64,000 nucleotides of DNA from Eubacteriaceae bacterium. Lineage in GTDB: Bacteria; Bacillota; Clostridia; Lachnospirales; Lachnospiraceae. Every line of letters starts with the position of its first letter. The stretch's first letter is position 1. Positions 19,202 through 28,157 of the stretch are shown here, piece by piece. Below the pieces are notes generated by a model. It was given only the letters and a program-made list of their open reading frames with translations. It had not been told where the DNA came from and made no database searches. The stretch lies in NCBI GenBank assembly GCA_902362455.1, contig CABIWJ010000001.1, positions 248,001 to 312,000 of the forward strand. The letters run 5' to 3'. Position numbers and translations under genes: made by a program.

Positions 19202-20211
19202 TGGAAAATATACAGAATAATTTGAAATATAATATGACAAGAATAAGAAGCCTGCTAGCAGTTATTGTATTAGCAATAATGATGATAACTTTAAGTGTTA
19301 ACAGATATACAGTATTAGCAGATAATGATGAAGTTGTTGATGATAATGGCAATGATACGACAGGTGAAGAAAATAGTAATGAAGTAGCTAAAAGTACAGA
19401 GAAGATATATGTGGATGATGCTGCTGAACTGATTCCTGACGGTGAAGAAGTCAAACTTGTAGAGAAATGTAAGAAATTATCAGATAAATGCAAAGTAGAC
19501 ATAGGTTTAGCTACTACAACTAATGCCAAAGGATTAAGTAGTAAAGAATATGCCCAGAAAAGTGTACTTAATAATAATCTAGGATATGAAGATGATGACA
19601 GATTTGATAAATCTGCGGTATTATTTCTTGTTGATTTAGATAATAAAGAGACATATATAGTAACAGAGGGTTTGGGCATATTACTCATTGAAGATGATGA
19701 TATTGAAAATATCCTTGATGATGTATATGCATATATTGATTCAGACTTGAACCTTACAGATTTCTATAAAGTATGTGATGTGTTTTTAGATTCAGTTTCT
19801 GATACAATGCTTGATAATTATGATGATTATGGTTATGATTACATGGATGACTGGGAGAAGTTCGATGGAACATATGAAGAATTTGATAAAAAATATGTGA
19901 ATGTTGAACATGGTCCTTTTTATATTCTAAGAAATCCGATACCATGTCTTATAATAGCACTTATAGTTGCAGGTGTTGCAGTAGCATTTATGTCATATTC
20001 TAATAAAGCGAGAATGACAGTAACAGGAAATACTTATATGGATAAAAATGAATTTAGAATGCACGTATGTAGCGACAGATATATCAATACTACTACTACG
20101 AAGACAAGAATATCTTCGGAAAGCAGTGGTGGAGGTGGTGGATCGCATGGAGGTTCACATAGCAGCGGAAGTGGCGGACACAGTTTCGGTGGAGGCGGAA
20201 GAAGTCTTTAA
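19201..20211 (+). CDS. TPM-domain (YgcG-like) membrane protein
   Basis: This 336-residue protein has an N-terminal signal or anchor helix (about 14-35), a TPM domain (about 75-210) facing outside, a second membrane helix near 243-265, and a C-terminus rich in Gly, Ser and His that ends in G-G-G-G-R-S-L. That tail is typical of YgcG/TPM proteins. TPM domains have been linked to thylakoid repair and acid phosphatase activity in plants; the bacterial role is open. The ATG at 19201 follows GGGGAGG at 19183-19189 and overlaps the upstream stop. An in-frame ATG at 19129 lies inside the previous gene and is rejected. Confidence 0.82.
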   Translation: MENIQNNLKYNMTRIRSLLAVIVLAIMMITLSVNRYTVLADNDEVVDDNGNDTTGEENSNEVAKSTEKIYVDDAAELIPDGEEVKLVEKCKKLSDKCKVDIGLATTTNAKGLSSKEYAQKSVLNNNLGYEDDDRFDKSAVLFLVDLDNKETYIVTEGLGILLIEDDDIENILDDVYAYIDSDLNLTDFYKVCDVFLDSVSDTMLDNYDDYGYDYMDDWEKFDGTYEEFDKKYVNVEHGPFYILRNPIPCLIIALIVAGVAVAFMSYSNKARMTVTGNTYMDKNEFRMHVCSDRYINTTTTKTRISSESSGGGGGSHGGSHSSGSGGHSFGGGGRSL

Positions 20212-20224
20212 AATAAGTTTATCT

Positions 20225-20262
20225 GCTTTGTGATGGTTTATTTAGTATAAGCCACACAAAGC
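20225..20262 (+). terminator. hairpin after the TPM gene, possible terminator
   Basis: The stem GCTTTGTG...CACAAAGC has a second paired section inside (GGTTTAT with ATAAGCC). There is no T-run directly after it, so termination is uncertain and it may instead stabilise the transcript end. Confidence 0.4.
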
Positions 20263-20324
20263 CTGTTATAAAAAGAGATATTAAATAATATAATTCTGTA
20301 AATCAGAATGGAATGGAGAAAAAA

Positions 20325-20849
20325 ATGGAAAACAAGAACCCGGTAGTAACATTTGAAATGGCAAACGGAGATATAATAAAAGCAGAATTATATCCTGAAA
20401 TTGCACCTAATACAGTTAAGAATTTCGTAAGCCTTATTAATAAAGGTTTTTATGATGGATTAATATTTCATAGAGTAATAAGAGGCTTTATGATACAGGG
20501 AGGTTGCCCTGAGGGAACAGGAATGGGTGGTCCTGGATATTCAATCAAAGGTGAATTTGCGAGAAATGGCTTCGTGAATGAATTAAAGCATGAGCCTGGT
20601 GTACTTTCGATGGCACGCGCAATGTCTCCTAACTCAGCAGGTTCACAGTTCTTTATAATGCATCAGACATCACCACATCTTGATGGAGATTATGCGGCAT
20701 TTGGTAAAGTTACAGAGGGAATGGACGTTGTAAATGCTATAGCTGAAACAGCAACAGATTATATGGACAGACCATTTGAAGATGTAGTAATGAAAAAAGT
20801 AACAGTTGAAACATTCGGTGTTGAATACGAGGAACCTGAGAAATGCTAA
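20325..20849 (+). CDS. peptidyl-prolyl cis-trans isomerase, cyclophilin type
   Basis: This 174-residue cyclophilin speeds proline cis-trans isomerisation during protein folding. It has no signal peptide and should be cytoplasmic. Core motifs are present: F-H-R-V-I-R-G-F-M-I-Q-G-G holds the catalytic arginine, and G-S-Q-F-F-I follows. TGGAG at 20314-20318 fits the ATG at 20325; an ATG at 20313 overlaps that binding site and is rejected. The last codons overlap the start of the HAD gene by seven bases, so the two are translationally coupled. Confidence 0.92.
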   Translation: MENKNPVVTFEMANGDIIKAELYPEIAPNTVKNFVSLINKGFYDGLIFHRVIRGFMIQGGCPEGTGMGGPGYSIKGEFARNGFVNELKHEPGVLSMARAMSPNSAGSQFFIMHQTSPHLDGDYAAFGKVTEGMDVVNAIAETATDYMDRPFEDVVMKKVTVETFGVEYEEPEKC

Positions 20850-21517
20850 AAGCAGTAATATTTGATATGGACGGAGTGCTTATAGACAGCGAACCAGTTC
20901 ATTTAGAAGCACATAGAAGATTAATGGAGAAACTTGGACTTCCATTTGATAAACAGTATTATATGCAATTTGTTGGAAGTACGACAGATAATATGTGGAA
21001 GGTTTTGAAGCACGATTATAACATAACACTGTCAAATGACGAATTGATGAAAATGTCAGATGAATTTATTAAAGATATAAACGGAACAGAAGGCTATCCG
21101 GTTATGAAAGGTGCTTCTGATATGATAAAGAGGCTTTCTAAGGCAGGATTAAAACTTGCGATTGCATCATCATCGGGAATGGAAAGAATTAATTATTCGA
21201 TTAATAAACTTGGTGTTGCAGATAAATTTGATGCAATAGTAAGCGGACTTACTGTCAGTCATCCAAAACCTGCACCAGATACATTTCTTGAAGCAGCGAA
21301 TAGACTTGGTGTATCACCGGAGGAATGTGTAGTTGTGGAGGATTCTGTAAATGGAATGAAGGCTGCTAAAAATGCTGATATGGTATGTGTAATGTATGAA
21401 AATACGAGTATGGGAGAACAGAACAGTGAATATGCAGATTACATTCTTCAGAGTTTTGAAGATGTAGACAGTAGTTTTTTCGAAATGGTATATGCACATA
21501 CAGTAGGTGAACCTTGA
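20843..21517 (+). CDS. HAD-superfamily phosphatase (beta-phosphoglucomutase-like)
   Basis: This 224-residue HAD hydrolase of subfamily IA is related to beta-phosphoglucomutase and phosphoglycolate phosphatase. Asp8 (nucleophile) and Asp10 lie in F-D-M-D-G-V-L. A cap domain follows, then the I-A-S-S-S-G motif, a lysine in H-P-K-P-A-P-D, and the E-D-S-V-N-G-M-K-A-A metal site. The substrate cannot be named. The frame ends at a TGA at 21515-21517. The same frame then continues without a start codon into a GNAT acetyltransferase, so the original product may have been a HAD-GNAT fusion. Confidence 0.88.
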   Translation: MLKAVIFDMDGVLIDSEPVHLEAHRRLMEKLGLPFDKQYYMQFVGSTTDNMWKVLKHDYNITLSNDELMKMSDEFIKDINGTEGYPVMKGASDMIKRLSKAGLKLAIASSSGMERINYSINKLGVADKFDAIVSGLTVSHPKPAPDTFLEAANRLGVSPEECVVVEDSVNGMKAAKNADMVCVMYENTSMGEQNSEYADYILQSFEDVDSSFFEMVYAHTVGEP

Positions 21518-22021
21518 AGAGTATTAGAAACAGAAAGATTATACCTAAGAGAAATAAGTTTAGAAGATTTAGATGCATTATATGAGATATATTCATATGA
21601 TGGAATGACAGATTATATAGAACCATTATACGAGAACCGAGATGAAGAAGAGGAATATACCAGGGCATACATTGACAATATGTATCATTTCTATGGATAC
21701 GGGATATGGGTTGTATGCCTTAAAGACAATGGTAAGATTATCGGCAGGGCAGGTATCAGCAACAGAGAAGTTGATGGAGAAAATAAGTTAGAAATCGGCT
21801 ATATAATCGGTAAACCATACTGGCATCAAGGGTATGCATTTGAGGCTTGCAAGGCTGTCTGTAAGTTTGCAAGGGAAGAAATTATGGTGAACGATATGGT
21901 TGCATTTATTGATGGCAAAAATATAGCTTCGATAAATCTGGCTAAGAAATTAGGTTTTAAATTGGTAGAAATTATAGAATCATCTGAAAAAGTATTTGAG
22001 TATTACAGGAAGATATTGTAA
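21518..22021 (+). CDS. GNAT acetyltransferase module in frame behind the HAD stop codon
   Basis: Immediately after the HAD TGA, the same frame encodes a full GNAT N-terminus (L-E-T-E-R-L-Y-L-R-E) and the acetyl-CoA fold, including G-K-P-Y-W-H-Q-G-Y-A and N-x-A-S-x-N-L-A-K-K-L-G-F. The first in-frame ATG is only at 21605. Starting there would delete the first beta strand and helix. No ATG, GTG or TTG lies in frame between the TGA and that point. It therefore looks like the second half of a fused protein split by a nonsense codon, or a product made by TGA read-through or by reinitiation as a truncated form. If the TGA is real and fully used, this is a damaged gene. Confidence 0.65.
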   Translation, partial: RVLETERLYLREISLEDLDALYEIYSYDGMTDYIEPLYENRDEEEEYTRAYIDNMYHFYGYGIWVVCLKDNGKIIGRAGISNREVDGENKLEIGYIIGKPYWHQGYAFEACKAVCKFAREEIMVNDMVAFIDGKNIASINLAKKLGFKLVEIIESSEKVFEYYRKIL

Positions 22022-22030
22022 TATAAAAAA

Positions 22031-22066
22031 GAAGCTTGACTGTGCGGAGTTCAAGCTTCCTTTTTA
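22031..22066 (+). terminator. Rho-independent terminator after the HAD-GNAT region
   Basis: The perfect nine-base arms GAAGCTTGA (22031-22039) and TCAAGCTTC (22051-22059) are followed by CTTTTTAT. Confidence 0.8.
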
Positions 22067-22091
22067 TATGTATAATGTGAGGGAAAGTAAA

Positions 22092-22124
22092 AAACGAGGA
22101 CGTATCATATGAACGTCCTCGTTT
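22092..22124. terminator. second hairpin terminator
   Basis: The perfect 12-base arms AAACGAGGACGT and ACGTCCTCGTTT enclose a nine-base loop. The flanking A and T runs suggest it can act on both strands. It isolates the oligopeptide transporter operon from upstream transcription. Confidence 0.65.
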
Positions 22125-22215
22125 CTATGTATAATTATAATGGAAAATATACATTTGTCAACTATAAAATTTGATTTCTTTAAATTGTATAATTTAATAA
22201 ACAAGAAAAATTCTC

Positions 22216-22244
22216 TTGATTTTTATTATTACTAAGTATACAAT
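22216..22244 (+). promoter_or_regulatory. promoter of the oligopeptide transporter operon
   Basis: TTGATT (22216-22221) and TACAAT (22239-22244) are spaced by 17 bases. The resulting leader of about 150 bases contains a CATGAG / CTCATG hairpin (around 22366-22382) shortly before the ribosome binding site. I recognise no riboswitch in it. The rest of 22125-22215 shows nothing else. Confidence 0.5.
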
Positions 22245-22408
22245 GTAGAAGTCTTTTCAGGATTAGGAGATATGGAACACATATAGCTGATATACTGGCA
22301 ATGTGATAAGTACATATTTAAGAAAAATGTTAGAAGAGACTAAAACATTAGGAAATATTCACGTGCATGAGTATTTCTCATGTGTGGATATACCGGAAAG
22401 AGGACAGA

Positions 22409-23917
22409 ATGAAGAAAAAGATTTTAGCAGTCTTATTAACGATTGCGACTTGCACTGCACTTACAGCATGTTTTGGCGGTAGCAAAGGAAGTGGAAAAAC
22501 CTCTCAGGGTGATAATTCAATAGTTGTAGGAATACAGAATGATTTGGATAGTCTTGACCCACATTTAGCAGAGACGGCAGGAACTAGAGAAGTTTTATAC
22601 AACGTATTTGAGGGCTTAGTCAAGCCTGATAAAAATGGTGATTTAGTTCCGGCAGTAGCAAGTGATTACAAAGTTTCTGACGATGGAAAGGTATATACAT
22701 TTACGCTTAGAGAAAATGTGAAATTCCACAATGGTGAAACAGTTACTGCTGAGGACGTTAAATATTCTATAGAACGTAACGCAGGTAAAACAGGTGGAGA
22801 TGTATTAGTAAGTGCATTTGCTAAGATTGACAGCGTAAATATTGTAGATGATTCTACAATTGACGTAGTGTTATCAGAGGCAGATACAGAATTTATAGGT
22901 TATATGACAGTTGCAATAATTCCTAAGGATTATGACTCACAGGCAACAGCACCAATTGGTACAGGCCCATATAAGTTTGTGTCATATACTCCACAGGAGA
23001 ACATTAAATTAGAGAAATTTGCAGACTACTGGCAGTCAGGTGTTCCAACTATTGATAACGTAGAATTCAGAATTGTTCAGAACACAGACTCAGTAATCCT
23101 TGATTTAAAAGCAGGCTCAATAGATGTATATCCATATCTTACAGACAGCCAGGCAACAGAATTATCAGGAACAATGGATATCGTAGATGGTAATTCAAAT
23201 CTTACTCAGGCATTATATTTGAATAATTCTAATGAAATATTCTCTAATAAATTAGTAAGACAGGCTATGTATTATGCAATTGACAGAGAAGAGATTATGT
23301 CGATTGTAGCAGGTGGAAAAGGTACAGCTCTTGGAAGTGCTTTATATAGTGGTTTTGGTAAATACTATGAAGATTTATCAGGTAAATATACAACTGATAT
23401 CGAGAAAGCAAAAGCTTTATTAAAAGAAGCAGGATACGAAAATGGTTTCTCATTTACAATAAAGATTCCATCAAACTATCAGTTCCATGTAAGTACAGGT
23501 GAAGTTATTGTTGAACAGTTAAAGAAAGTTGGAATAGAAGCGAAAATCGAACTTATCGACTGGACAACATGGTTAGAAGATGTATATACAAACAGAAATT
23601 TTGAAGCAACAGTTATCGGTATTGATGCTAAACTTGCACCATCAGATATGATGCTCAGATATAAGTCTGATTATAGCAAGAATTTCTGTAACTATACTAA
23701 CACTGAATATGATGAAGTACTTGCAAAAGCTATGTCAACAACAAATGAGGACGAAAAGGTTGGATATTATCATCAGTTACAGGAGATTTTAGCTGATGAT
23801 GCAGCAGCAATTTACATTATGGATCCACCAACATTAGTTGCATTAAACAATAAACTTCAAGGATTTACATTCTATCCTGTATTTGTACAGGATATGTCAG
23901 TATTAAATTTTAAGTAA
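22409..23917 (+). CDS. oligopeptide/dipeptide ABC transporter substrate-binding lipoprotein
   Basis: This extracellular solute-binding protein of family 5 (OppA/DppA type, 502 residues) captures peptides for import. It has a lipoprotein signal peptide with lipobox L-T-A-C and Cys21 as the lipidated residue. The family's N-terminal D-S-L-D-P-H segment and the F-H-N-G-E-T-V-T-A-E-D-V block are clear. An upstream in-frame ATG at 22367 lies in the leader hairpin and would destroy the signal peptide. It is the first gene of a four-gene operon with two permeases and a double ATPase. Confidence 0.92.
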   Translation: MKKKILAVLLTIATCTALTACFGGSKGSGKTSQGDNSIVVGIQNDLDSLDPHLAETAGTREVLYNVFEGLVKPDKNGDLVPAVASDYKVSDDGKVYTFTLRENVKFHNGETVTAEDVKYSIERNAGKTGGDVLVSAFAKIDSVNIVDDSTIDVVLSEADTEFIGYMTVAIIPKDYDSQATAPIGTGPYKFVSYTPQENIKLEKFADYWQSGVPTIDNVEFRIVQNTDSVILDLKAGSIDVYPYLTDSQATELSGTMDIVDGNSNLTQALYLNNSNEIFSNKLVRQAMYYAIDREEIMSIVAGGKGTALGSALYSGFGKYYEDLSGKYTTDIEKAKALLKEAGYENGFSFTIKIPSNYQFHVSTGEVIVEQLKKVGIEAKIELIDWTTWLEDVYTNRNFEATVIGIDAKLAPSDMMLRYKSDYSKNFCNYTNTEYDEVLAKAMSTTNEDEKVGYYHQLQEILADDAAAIYIMDPPTLVALNNKLQGFTFYPVFVQDMSVLNFK

Positions 23918-23969
23918 AACTAATTTAGATAAATGAATTAAATTGCAAAGAATCAGAAGGAGGCAATAT

Positions 23970-24908
23970 ATGAAATATATAGTAAAAAAGGCATTAACGT
24001 TAGTTGGTACATTATTATTAGTTTCATTTATTGCCTTTCTTTTATTTCAAATTGTACCGGGTGATCCTGTAACATCAATGCTTGGAACAGAATATAGTGA
24101 GGAACGTGCCGAGAGTCTCAGAGAAGAATTAGGTATAAATAAACCAGTTATAGTCAGATATGTCAACTGGCTTACAGATTTTGTTAAAGGTGATTTTGGA
24201 ATTTCTTACAAATATAAGATGCCTGTTTCGAGATTAATCTCTGATAAGATTCCTGTTACAATGTATCTTGCAGTTATTACACTTATTGTAATAGTAATTA
24301 TTTCTATACCATTAGGTGTGTTTATGGCAAGATTTGGACATAGAAAAGTGTCAAAAATATTTGATATTGTTAACCAGTCCGTAATGGCAGTGCCATCATT
24401 TTTCTTAGGAATTATGATAACTATAATTTTCGGACTTGTACTTAAATGGTTTACACCGGGTAAATATGTAAGTTACCGGGATGATTTTAATGGATTTATT
24501 ATGTATTTAATTCCGGCTGCTTTTGCGGTAGCAATACCTAAGATAGCAATGATGGTAAAATTTCTTAAAAATTCTCTGATAAGAGAAATGGACTCAGACT
24601 ATGTAAGAACAGCTTACAGTAAGGGAGCAGGTGAAAACAGAGTATTATTCTGCCATGTTCTTAGGAATGGTCTGATGCCCGCTATTACTCTTTTAGGTAT
24701 GATTATTGCAGAAATAATGGCAGGAAGTATCGTGGTAGAACAGGTATTTAACCTGCCGGGATTATCGGCAATTCTTGTAAGTTCGGTATCAACAAGAGAT
24801 TATCCGGTGGTTCAGGCAATCGTAGTATATATTGCATTTGTGGTAATTATTACTAATTGTATCGTAGATATTTTGTATCATATTATTGATCCAAGAGTAA
24901 AGAATTAG
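23970..24908 (+). CDS. oligopeptide ABC transporter permease (OppB/DppB type)
   Basis: This inner-membrane permease of 312 residues has six predicted helices and the conserved N-terminal segment F-Q-I-V-P-G-D-P of DppB-type proteins. The ATPase-contact loop near residue 215 reads R-T-A-Y-S-K-G-A-G-E-N, the expected EAA-like motif. AAGGAGG at 23957-23963 fits the ATG at 23970. It pairs with the following permease to form the channel. Confidence 0.92.
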   Translation: MKYIVKKALTLVGTLLLVSFIAFLLFQIVPGDPVTSMLGTEYSEERAESLREELGINKPVIVRYVNWLTDFVKGDFGISYKYKMPVSRLISDKIPVTMYLAVITLIVIVIISIPLGVFMARFGHRKVSKIFDIVNQSVMAVPSFFLGIMITIIFGLVLKWFTPGKYVSYRDDFNGFIMYLIPAAFAVAIPKIAMMVKFLKNSLIREMDSDYVRTAYSKGAGENRVLFCHVLRNGLMPAITLLGMIIAEIMAGSIVVEQVFNLPGLSAILVSSVSTRDYPVVQAIVVYIAFVVIITNCIVDILYHIIDPRVKN

Positions 24909-24934
24909 AGCAATGCCTGCGGAATGGAGATAGG

Positions 24935-25732
24935 ATGAAAGTTAAGAAGAATTTCAGTCTGAAATTAGGACTTTTTATAATGATTATTTTATTGTTGATG
25001 ATAATTGTTAATTTTTTTTATCAGCCATATTCATCTAATGCAATGGACGGCAATATGAAGTTTAGTGCACCATCAGCCAAGCACATTATGGGAACGGATA
25101 ACTATGGAAGAGACATCTATGTGCGAACGGTAGAGGGTATGAAAGTTACATTTATAGTAGCTATTGCAACTGTGGCTATAGGACTATTCTTTGGAATAAT
25201 TATCGGTGCATTTACAGGCTATTATGGTGGAATTATCGATGAGGTTCTTATGAGATTAAATGATGCACTGGCTTCATTTCCTAGTATATTGCTTGCGTTG
25301 ATATTTGTAAGTATCTTAGGAAGTGGCAAATATAAGATAATTATTTCACTTGGAATAATATTTATTCCGAGTTTTGCCAGAATTGTAAGAAGTGAATTTA
25401 TCAAATTAAAGCATATGGATTATGTTAAAAGTGCAAGACTTATGAAAGCGTCAGATTTGAGGGTTATGTTTGTTCATATGCTTCCAAATGCAATTCCTAC
25501 AATAATAACATCAGTGGCAATCGGTTTTAATAATGCTGTTTTGGCAGAATCTAGCATGAGCTTCTTAGGAATAGGTGTGCAGCCACCGAATGCCAGCCTG
25601 GGTCGTATGCTTTCAGAGGCAAAAGGCTATATATTCTCAGCACCATGGGCATCAATCTTTCCAGGATTAATGATAATATTATTGATATTATCGTTTGTAT
25701 TGATAAGCGAAGGTGTTAGTGAACTGAAGTAA
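24935..25732 (+). CDS. oligopeptide ABC transporter permease (OppC/DppC type)
   Basis: This second channel subunit has 265 residues, an N-terminal helix, and the H-I-M-G-T-D-N-Y-G-R-D segment that marks DppC-type permeases. The EAA-like loop K-S-A-R-L-M-K-A-S sits near residue 167. The start follows GGAG and lies 26 bases after the first permease gene. The length is slightly short of the family's usual 280-300 but no domain is missing. Confidence 0.92.
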   Translation: MKVKKNFSLKLGLFIMIILLLMIIVNFFYQPYSSNAMDGNMKFSAPSAKHIMGTDNYGRDIYVRTVEGMKVTFIVAIATVAIGLFFGIIIGAFTGYYGGIIDEVLMRLNDALASFPSILLALIFVSILGSGKYKIIISLGIIFIPSFARIVRSEFIKLKHMDYVKSARLMKASDLRVMFVHMLPNAIPTIITSVAIGFNNAVLAESSMSFLGIGVQPPNASLGRMLSEAKGYIFSAPWASIFPGLMIILLILSFVLISEGVSELK

Positions 25733-25770
25733 GTTGAAGCAGATTATAGTGCATAGAAATGAGGAAATGT

Positions 25771-27201
25771 ATGTTAAAGGTTGAAAATCTTACAGTGTCA
25801 TTTAATGATGATATAGGAAATGGCATAATCGTGGATAATTTTTCTTTTGAACTGAATAAAGGTGAAATTCTGGCGTTAGTAGGTGAATCTGGTTCGGGAA
25901 AATCTATGACAGCATTAAGCATAATCGGACTTCTTAAGAAAAATGCTGTGGTAGGCGGGGTGATTGACTTAGATGGAACCAATCTGTTAGAGCTTACTAA
26001 AAAAGAAAGAAGAAGCTATATGGGTGACGATATAGCAATGATTTTCCAGGAGCCAATGACTTCGCTAAATCCTGTTATGCGTGTGGGAAAACAGGTTGAA
26101 GAGATGATTAAGCTTCATATTGATGCATTTGACAAAAGACCTTCTAAAAAGGAAATGAAGGATAAGGTTATTGAAATGTTTGAGAAAGTAGATTTGCCTG
26201 AACCTGAGAAAATCTATAGAAAATATCCTCATGAGCTGTCAGGTGGTATGAGACAGCGTGTAATGATAGCAATGGCAACCGTCTGTAATCCAAAGATATT
26301 AATTGCCGATGAACCAACTACTGCATTAGATGTACAGACCCAGGAACAGATATTAGATTTATTAAAAAAAATAAGTAAAGAGAATAACATATCAATTCTT
26401 ATGATTACACATGATTTGAATGTAGTGGCAGATATGGCGGATAGAATAATTGTAATGAATGGTGGCAAAAAAGTAGAAGAAGGCGAAACAAAGCAGGTTC
26501 TTACACAACCGAAAGAAGAATATACGAAGAAACTTATTGCATCAATTCCAAGAGGCAAAAAAGAACCGGAAGAGAAGAGCAGAGAGACTATTGTAGAAGT
26601 TAAAGATTTAAGCATTTATTATAAAGAGGGTTCTAAGAAACACTATGTAATAAATAATTTGAATTTCCAGATTCATAAAGGAGAAATTTTAGGGCTTGTG
26701 GGAAGAAGTGGACTTGGTAAAACTACAATTTCTAAGACTTTATTAGGGATTCATAAACAATATACAGGTGAAGTGATTAATAAGGCAACGTATAGCCAGA
26801 TGGTATTTCAGGATCCGTTTAGTTCACTTAATCCATCTAAGACAATAGGCTGGATATTAGAAGAACCATTAAAGGTAAGAGAACATATGGAACGCGATAA
26901 ACGTAAAGAAACGGTAGAAGAAATGCTTGTCAAAGTTGGGCTGGGTAAAGAGCTTGCCAGACGTAAACCGGCGGAATTAAGTGGAGGTCAGAGACAGAGA
27001 GTAAGTATTGCACTTGCACTTATCGGTGGAGCAGACTTCATAATTGCTGATGAACCTGTATCGGCTCTTGATGTTACGATTCAGGCACAAATACTTGAAT
27101 TATTACTTTCACTTCAAAAAGAATTTGGATTGTCAATGTTATTCATTTCACATGATATACACGTAATAGATAAAATGTGTGACAGAATAATTAATATATA
27201 G
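25771..27201 (+). CDS. fused OppD-OppF-type ABC transporter ATPase
   Basis: One 476-residue polypeptide carries two complete ABC ATPase domains, where many species have separate OppD and OppF. Domain 1 has Walker A G-E-S-G-S-G-K-S from residue 38, signature L-S-G-G-M-R-Q-R and Walker B I-A-D-E-P-T. Domain 2 has Walker A G-R-S-G-L-G-K-T from residue 311, signature L-S-G-G-Q-R-Q-R and I-A-D-E-P-V-S-A-L-D. The C-terminal peptide-transporter extension after domain 2 is almost absent. GAGGA at 25761-25765 supports the ATG at 25771 over 25759. It powers the importer encoded just upstream. Confidence 0.92.
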   Translation: MLKVENLTVSFNDDIGNGIIVDNFSFELNKGEILALVGESGSGKSMTALSIIGLLKKNAVVGGVIDLDGTNLLELTKKERRSYMGDDIAMIFQEPMTSLNPVMRVGKQVEEMIKLHIDAFDKRPSKKEMKDKVIEMFEKVDLPEPEKIYRKYPHELSGGMRQRVMIAMATVCNPKILIADEPTTALDVQTQEQILDLLKKISKENNISILMITHDLNVVADMADRIIVMNGGKKVEEGETKQVLTQPKEEYTKKLIASIPRGKKEPEEKSRETIVEVKDLSIYYKEGSKKHYVINNLNFQIHKGEILGLVGRSGLGKTTISKTLLGIHKQYTGEVINKATYSQMVFQDPFSSLNPSKTIGWILEEPLKVREHMERDKRKETVEEMLVKVGLGKELARRKPAELSGGQRQRVSIALALIGGADFIIADEPVSALDVTIQAQILELLLSLQKEFGLSMLFISHDIHVIDKMCDRIINI

Positions 27202-27448
27202 TGTGAAAATAAACTATAAAAATCAGGGTTAAGAAAAGACATATTTGTTCCGATAATTAGAATATATATAGAATAGAAGTATTTGGTTACAGTTTGAGAA
27301 TTTAGTGAAAGCATATTAATGTATAAATTTAATTTCATTATATTTTATTTAGTAAGTAATACATATAAATGTATAAATTAGTAAAGATTGAAATATATTG
27401 AATAGTGTATATTTAAAAAAAATCTGGTACAGGCAAGAGGTGTTTAAA

Positions 27449-27865
27449 ATGAGTTCAGCAATAAATATGAATTACGGATATTTGCAAGGCTATAATAATT
27501 CATTGAATATGAATCAGAATGTACGCCAGGATAGCGACGGACTTGTTATAAAGAAGAATAGTAATAGTACAAATGAGATTTCGAATAATACATCTTCAGA
27601 TACTGTATTAAATAAATCTGATGAAGAAAATCAGAAATATAGCACTAATGATAATAAACTTTTGACATCAGACAGGGTGATTGAATTGGCAGTCACTAAA
27701 GATATGAATAAGGATAAGTCATTAATTGGCAGTGAAAGCAATCTTGAAACTCTTGATGTTAAAAAAGCTATATCGGATATGCAGCGTGATAAGATAATTA
27801 TGGAATATCAGACATTTATAAGTAATCCTGCTACAGATGATGGTTTTGTTAAGAAAATCAGATAG
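27449..27865 (+). CDS. small Asn/Ser-rich hypothetical protein
   Basis: This 138-residue protein has no signal peptide or membrane helix. The first 70 residues are low-complexity and rich in Asn and Ser. The C-terminal part is predicted helical, with D-V-K-K-A-I-S-D-M-Q-R-D-K-I-I-M-E-Y-Q, a pattern I associate with small conserved Lachnospiraceae proteins of unknown role. AGAGGTG before the ATG at 27449 sets the start; an earlier TTG at 27398 has no binding site. The 250 bases upstream (27202-27448) are AT-rich with no clear signal. Confidence 0.6.
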   Translation: MSSAINMNYGYLQGYNNSLNMNQNVRQDSDGLVIKKNSNSTNEISNNTSSDTVLNKSDEENQKYSTNDNKLLTSDRVIELAVTKDMNKDKSLIGSESNLETLDVKKAISDMQRDKIIMEYQTFISNPATDDGFVKKIR

Positions 27866-27920
27866 AATTTAATGCGGAATAATCGAATATGATAAAATAT
27901 GAAAAAAAATTAAAAAGTGC

Positions 27921-27949
27921 TTGCATTATATTTGAGTATCGTGTATAAT
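27921..27949 (+). promoter_or_regulatory. tRNA-Gln promoter
   Basis: TTGCAT (27921-27926) and TATAAT (27944-27949) have ideal 17-base spacing and lie 20 bases upstream of the mature tRNA 5' end. Confidence 0.75.
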
Positions 27950-27968
27950 ACCATTTGTCGCGAGACAT

Positions 27969-28041
27969 TGGCCCATCGCCAAATGGTAAGGCACTGGACT
28001 CTGACTCCAGCATTTTCAAGGTTCGAATCCTTGTGGGCCAG
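27969..28041 (+). tRNA. tRNA-Gln (anticodon CTG)
   Basis: The 73-base cloverleaf has acceptor strands TGGCCCA and TGGGCCA, an anticodon stem CTGGA / TCCAG around the loop CTCTGAC (anticodon CTG), the T-loop GGTTCGAATCC, and the discriminator G expected for glutamine tRNAs. The CCA end is not encoded. It is a single gene with its own promoter and terminator. Confidence 0.95.
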
Positions 28042-28043
28042 CT

Positions 28044-28072
28044 ACTTCACTACATTGTAGTGAAGTTTTTTT
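28044..28072 (+). terminator. tRNA-Gln terminator
   Basis: The perfect ten-base arms ACTTCACTAC and GTAGTGAAGT enclose an ATT loop. Seven T residues follow the stem. It begins two bases after the tRNA. Confidence 0.9.
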
Positions 28073-28157
28073 AATTTAACAGGAAAAATTCAATTATTTT
28101 CTGCTAAAATTAAAAAGCACTCCGCACATTGTTAATGCATTGAAAAGAGGTAAAATA

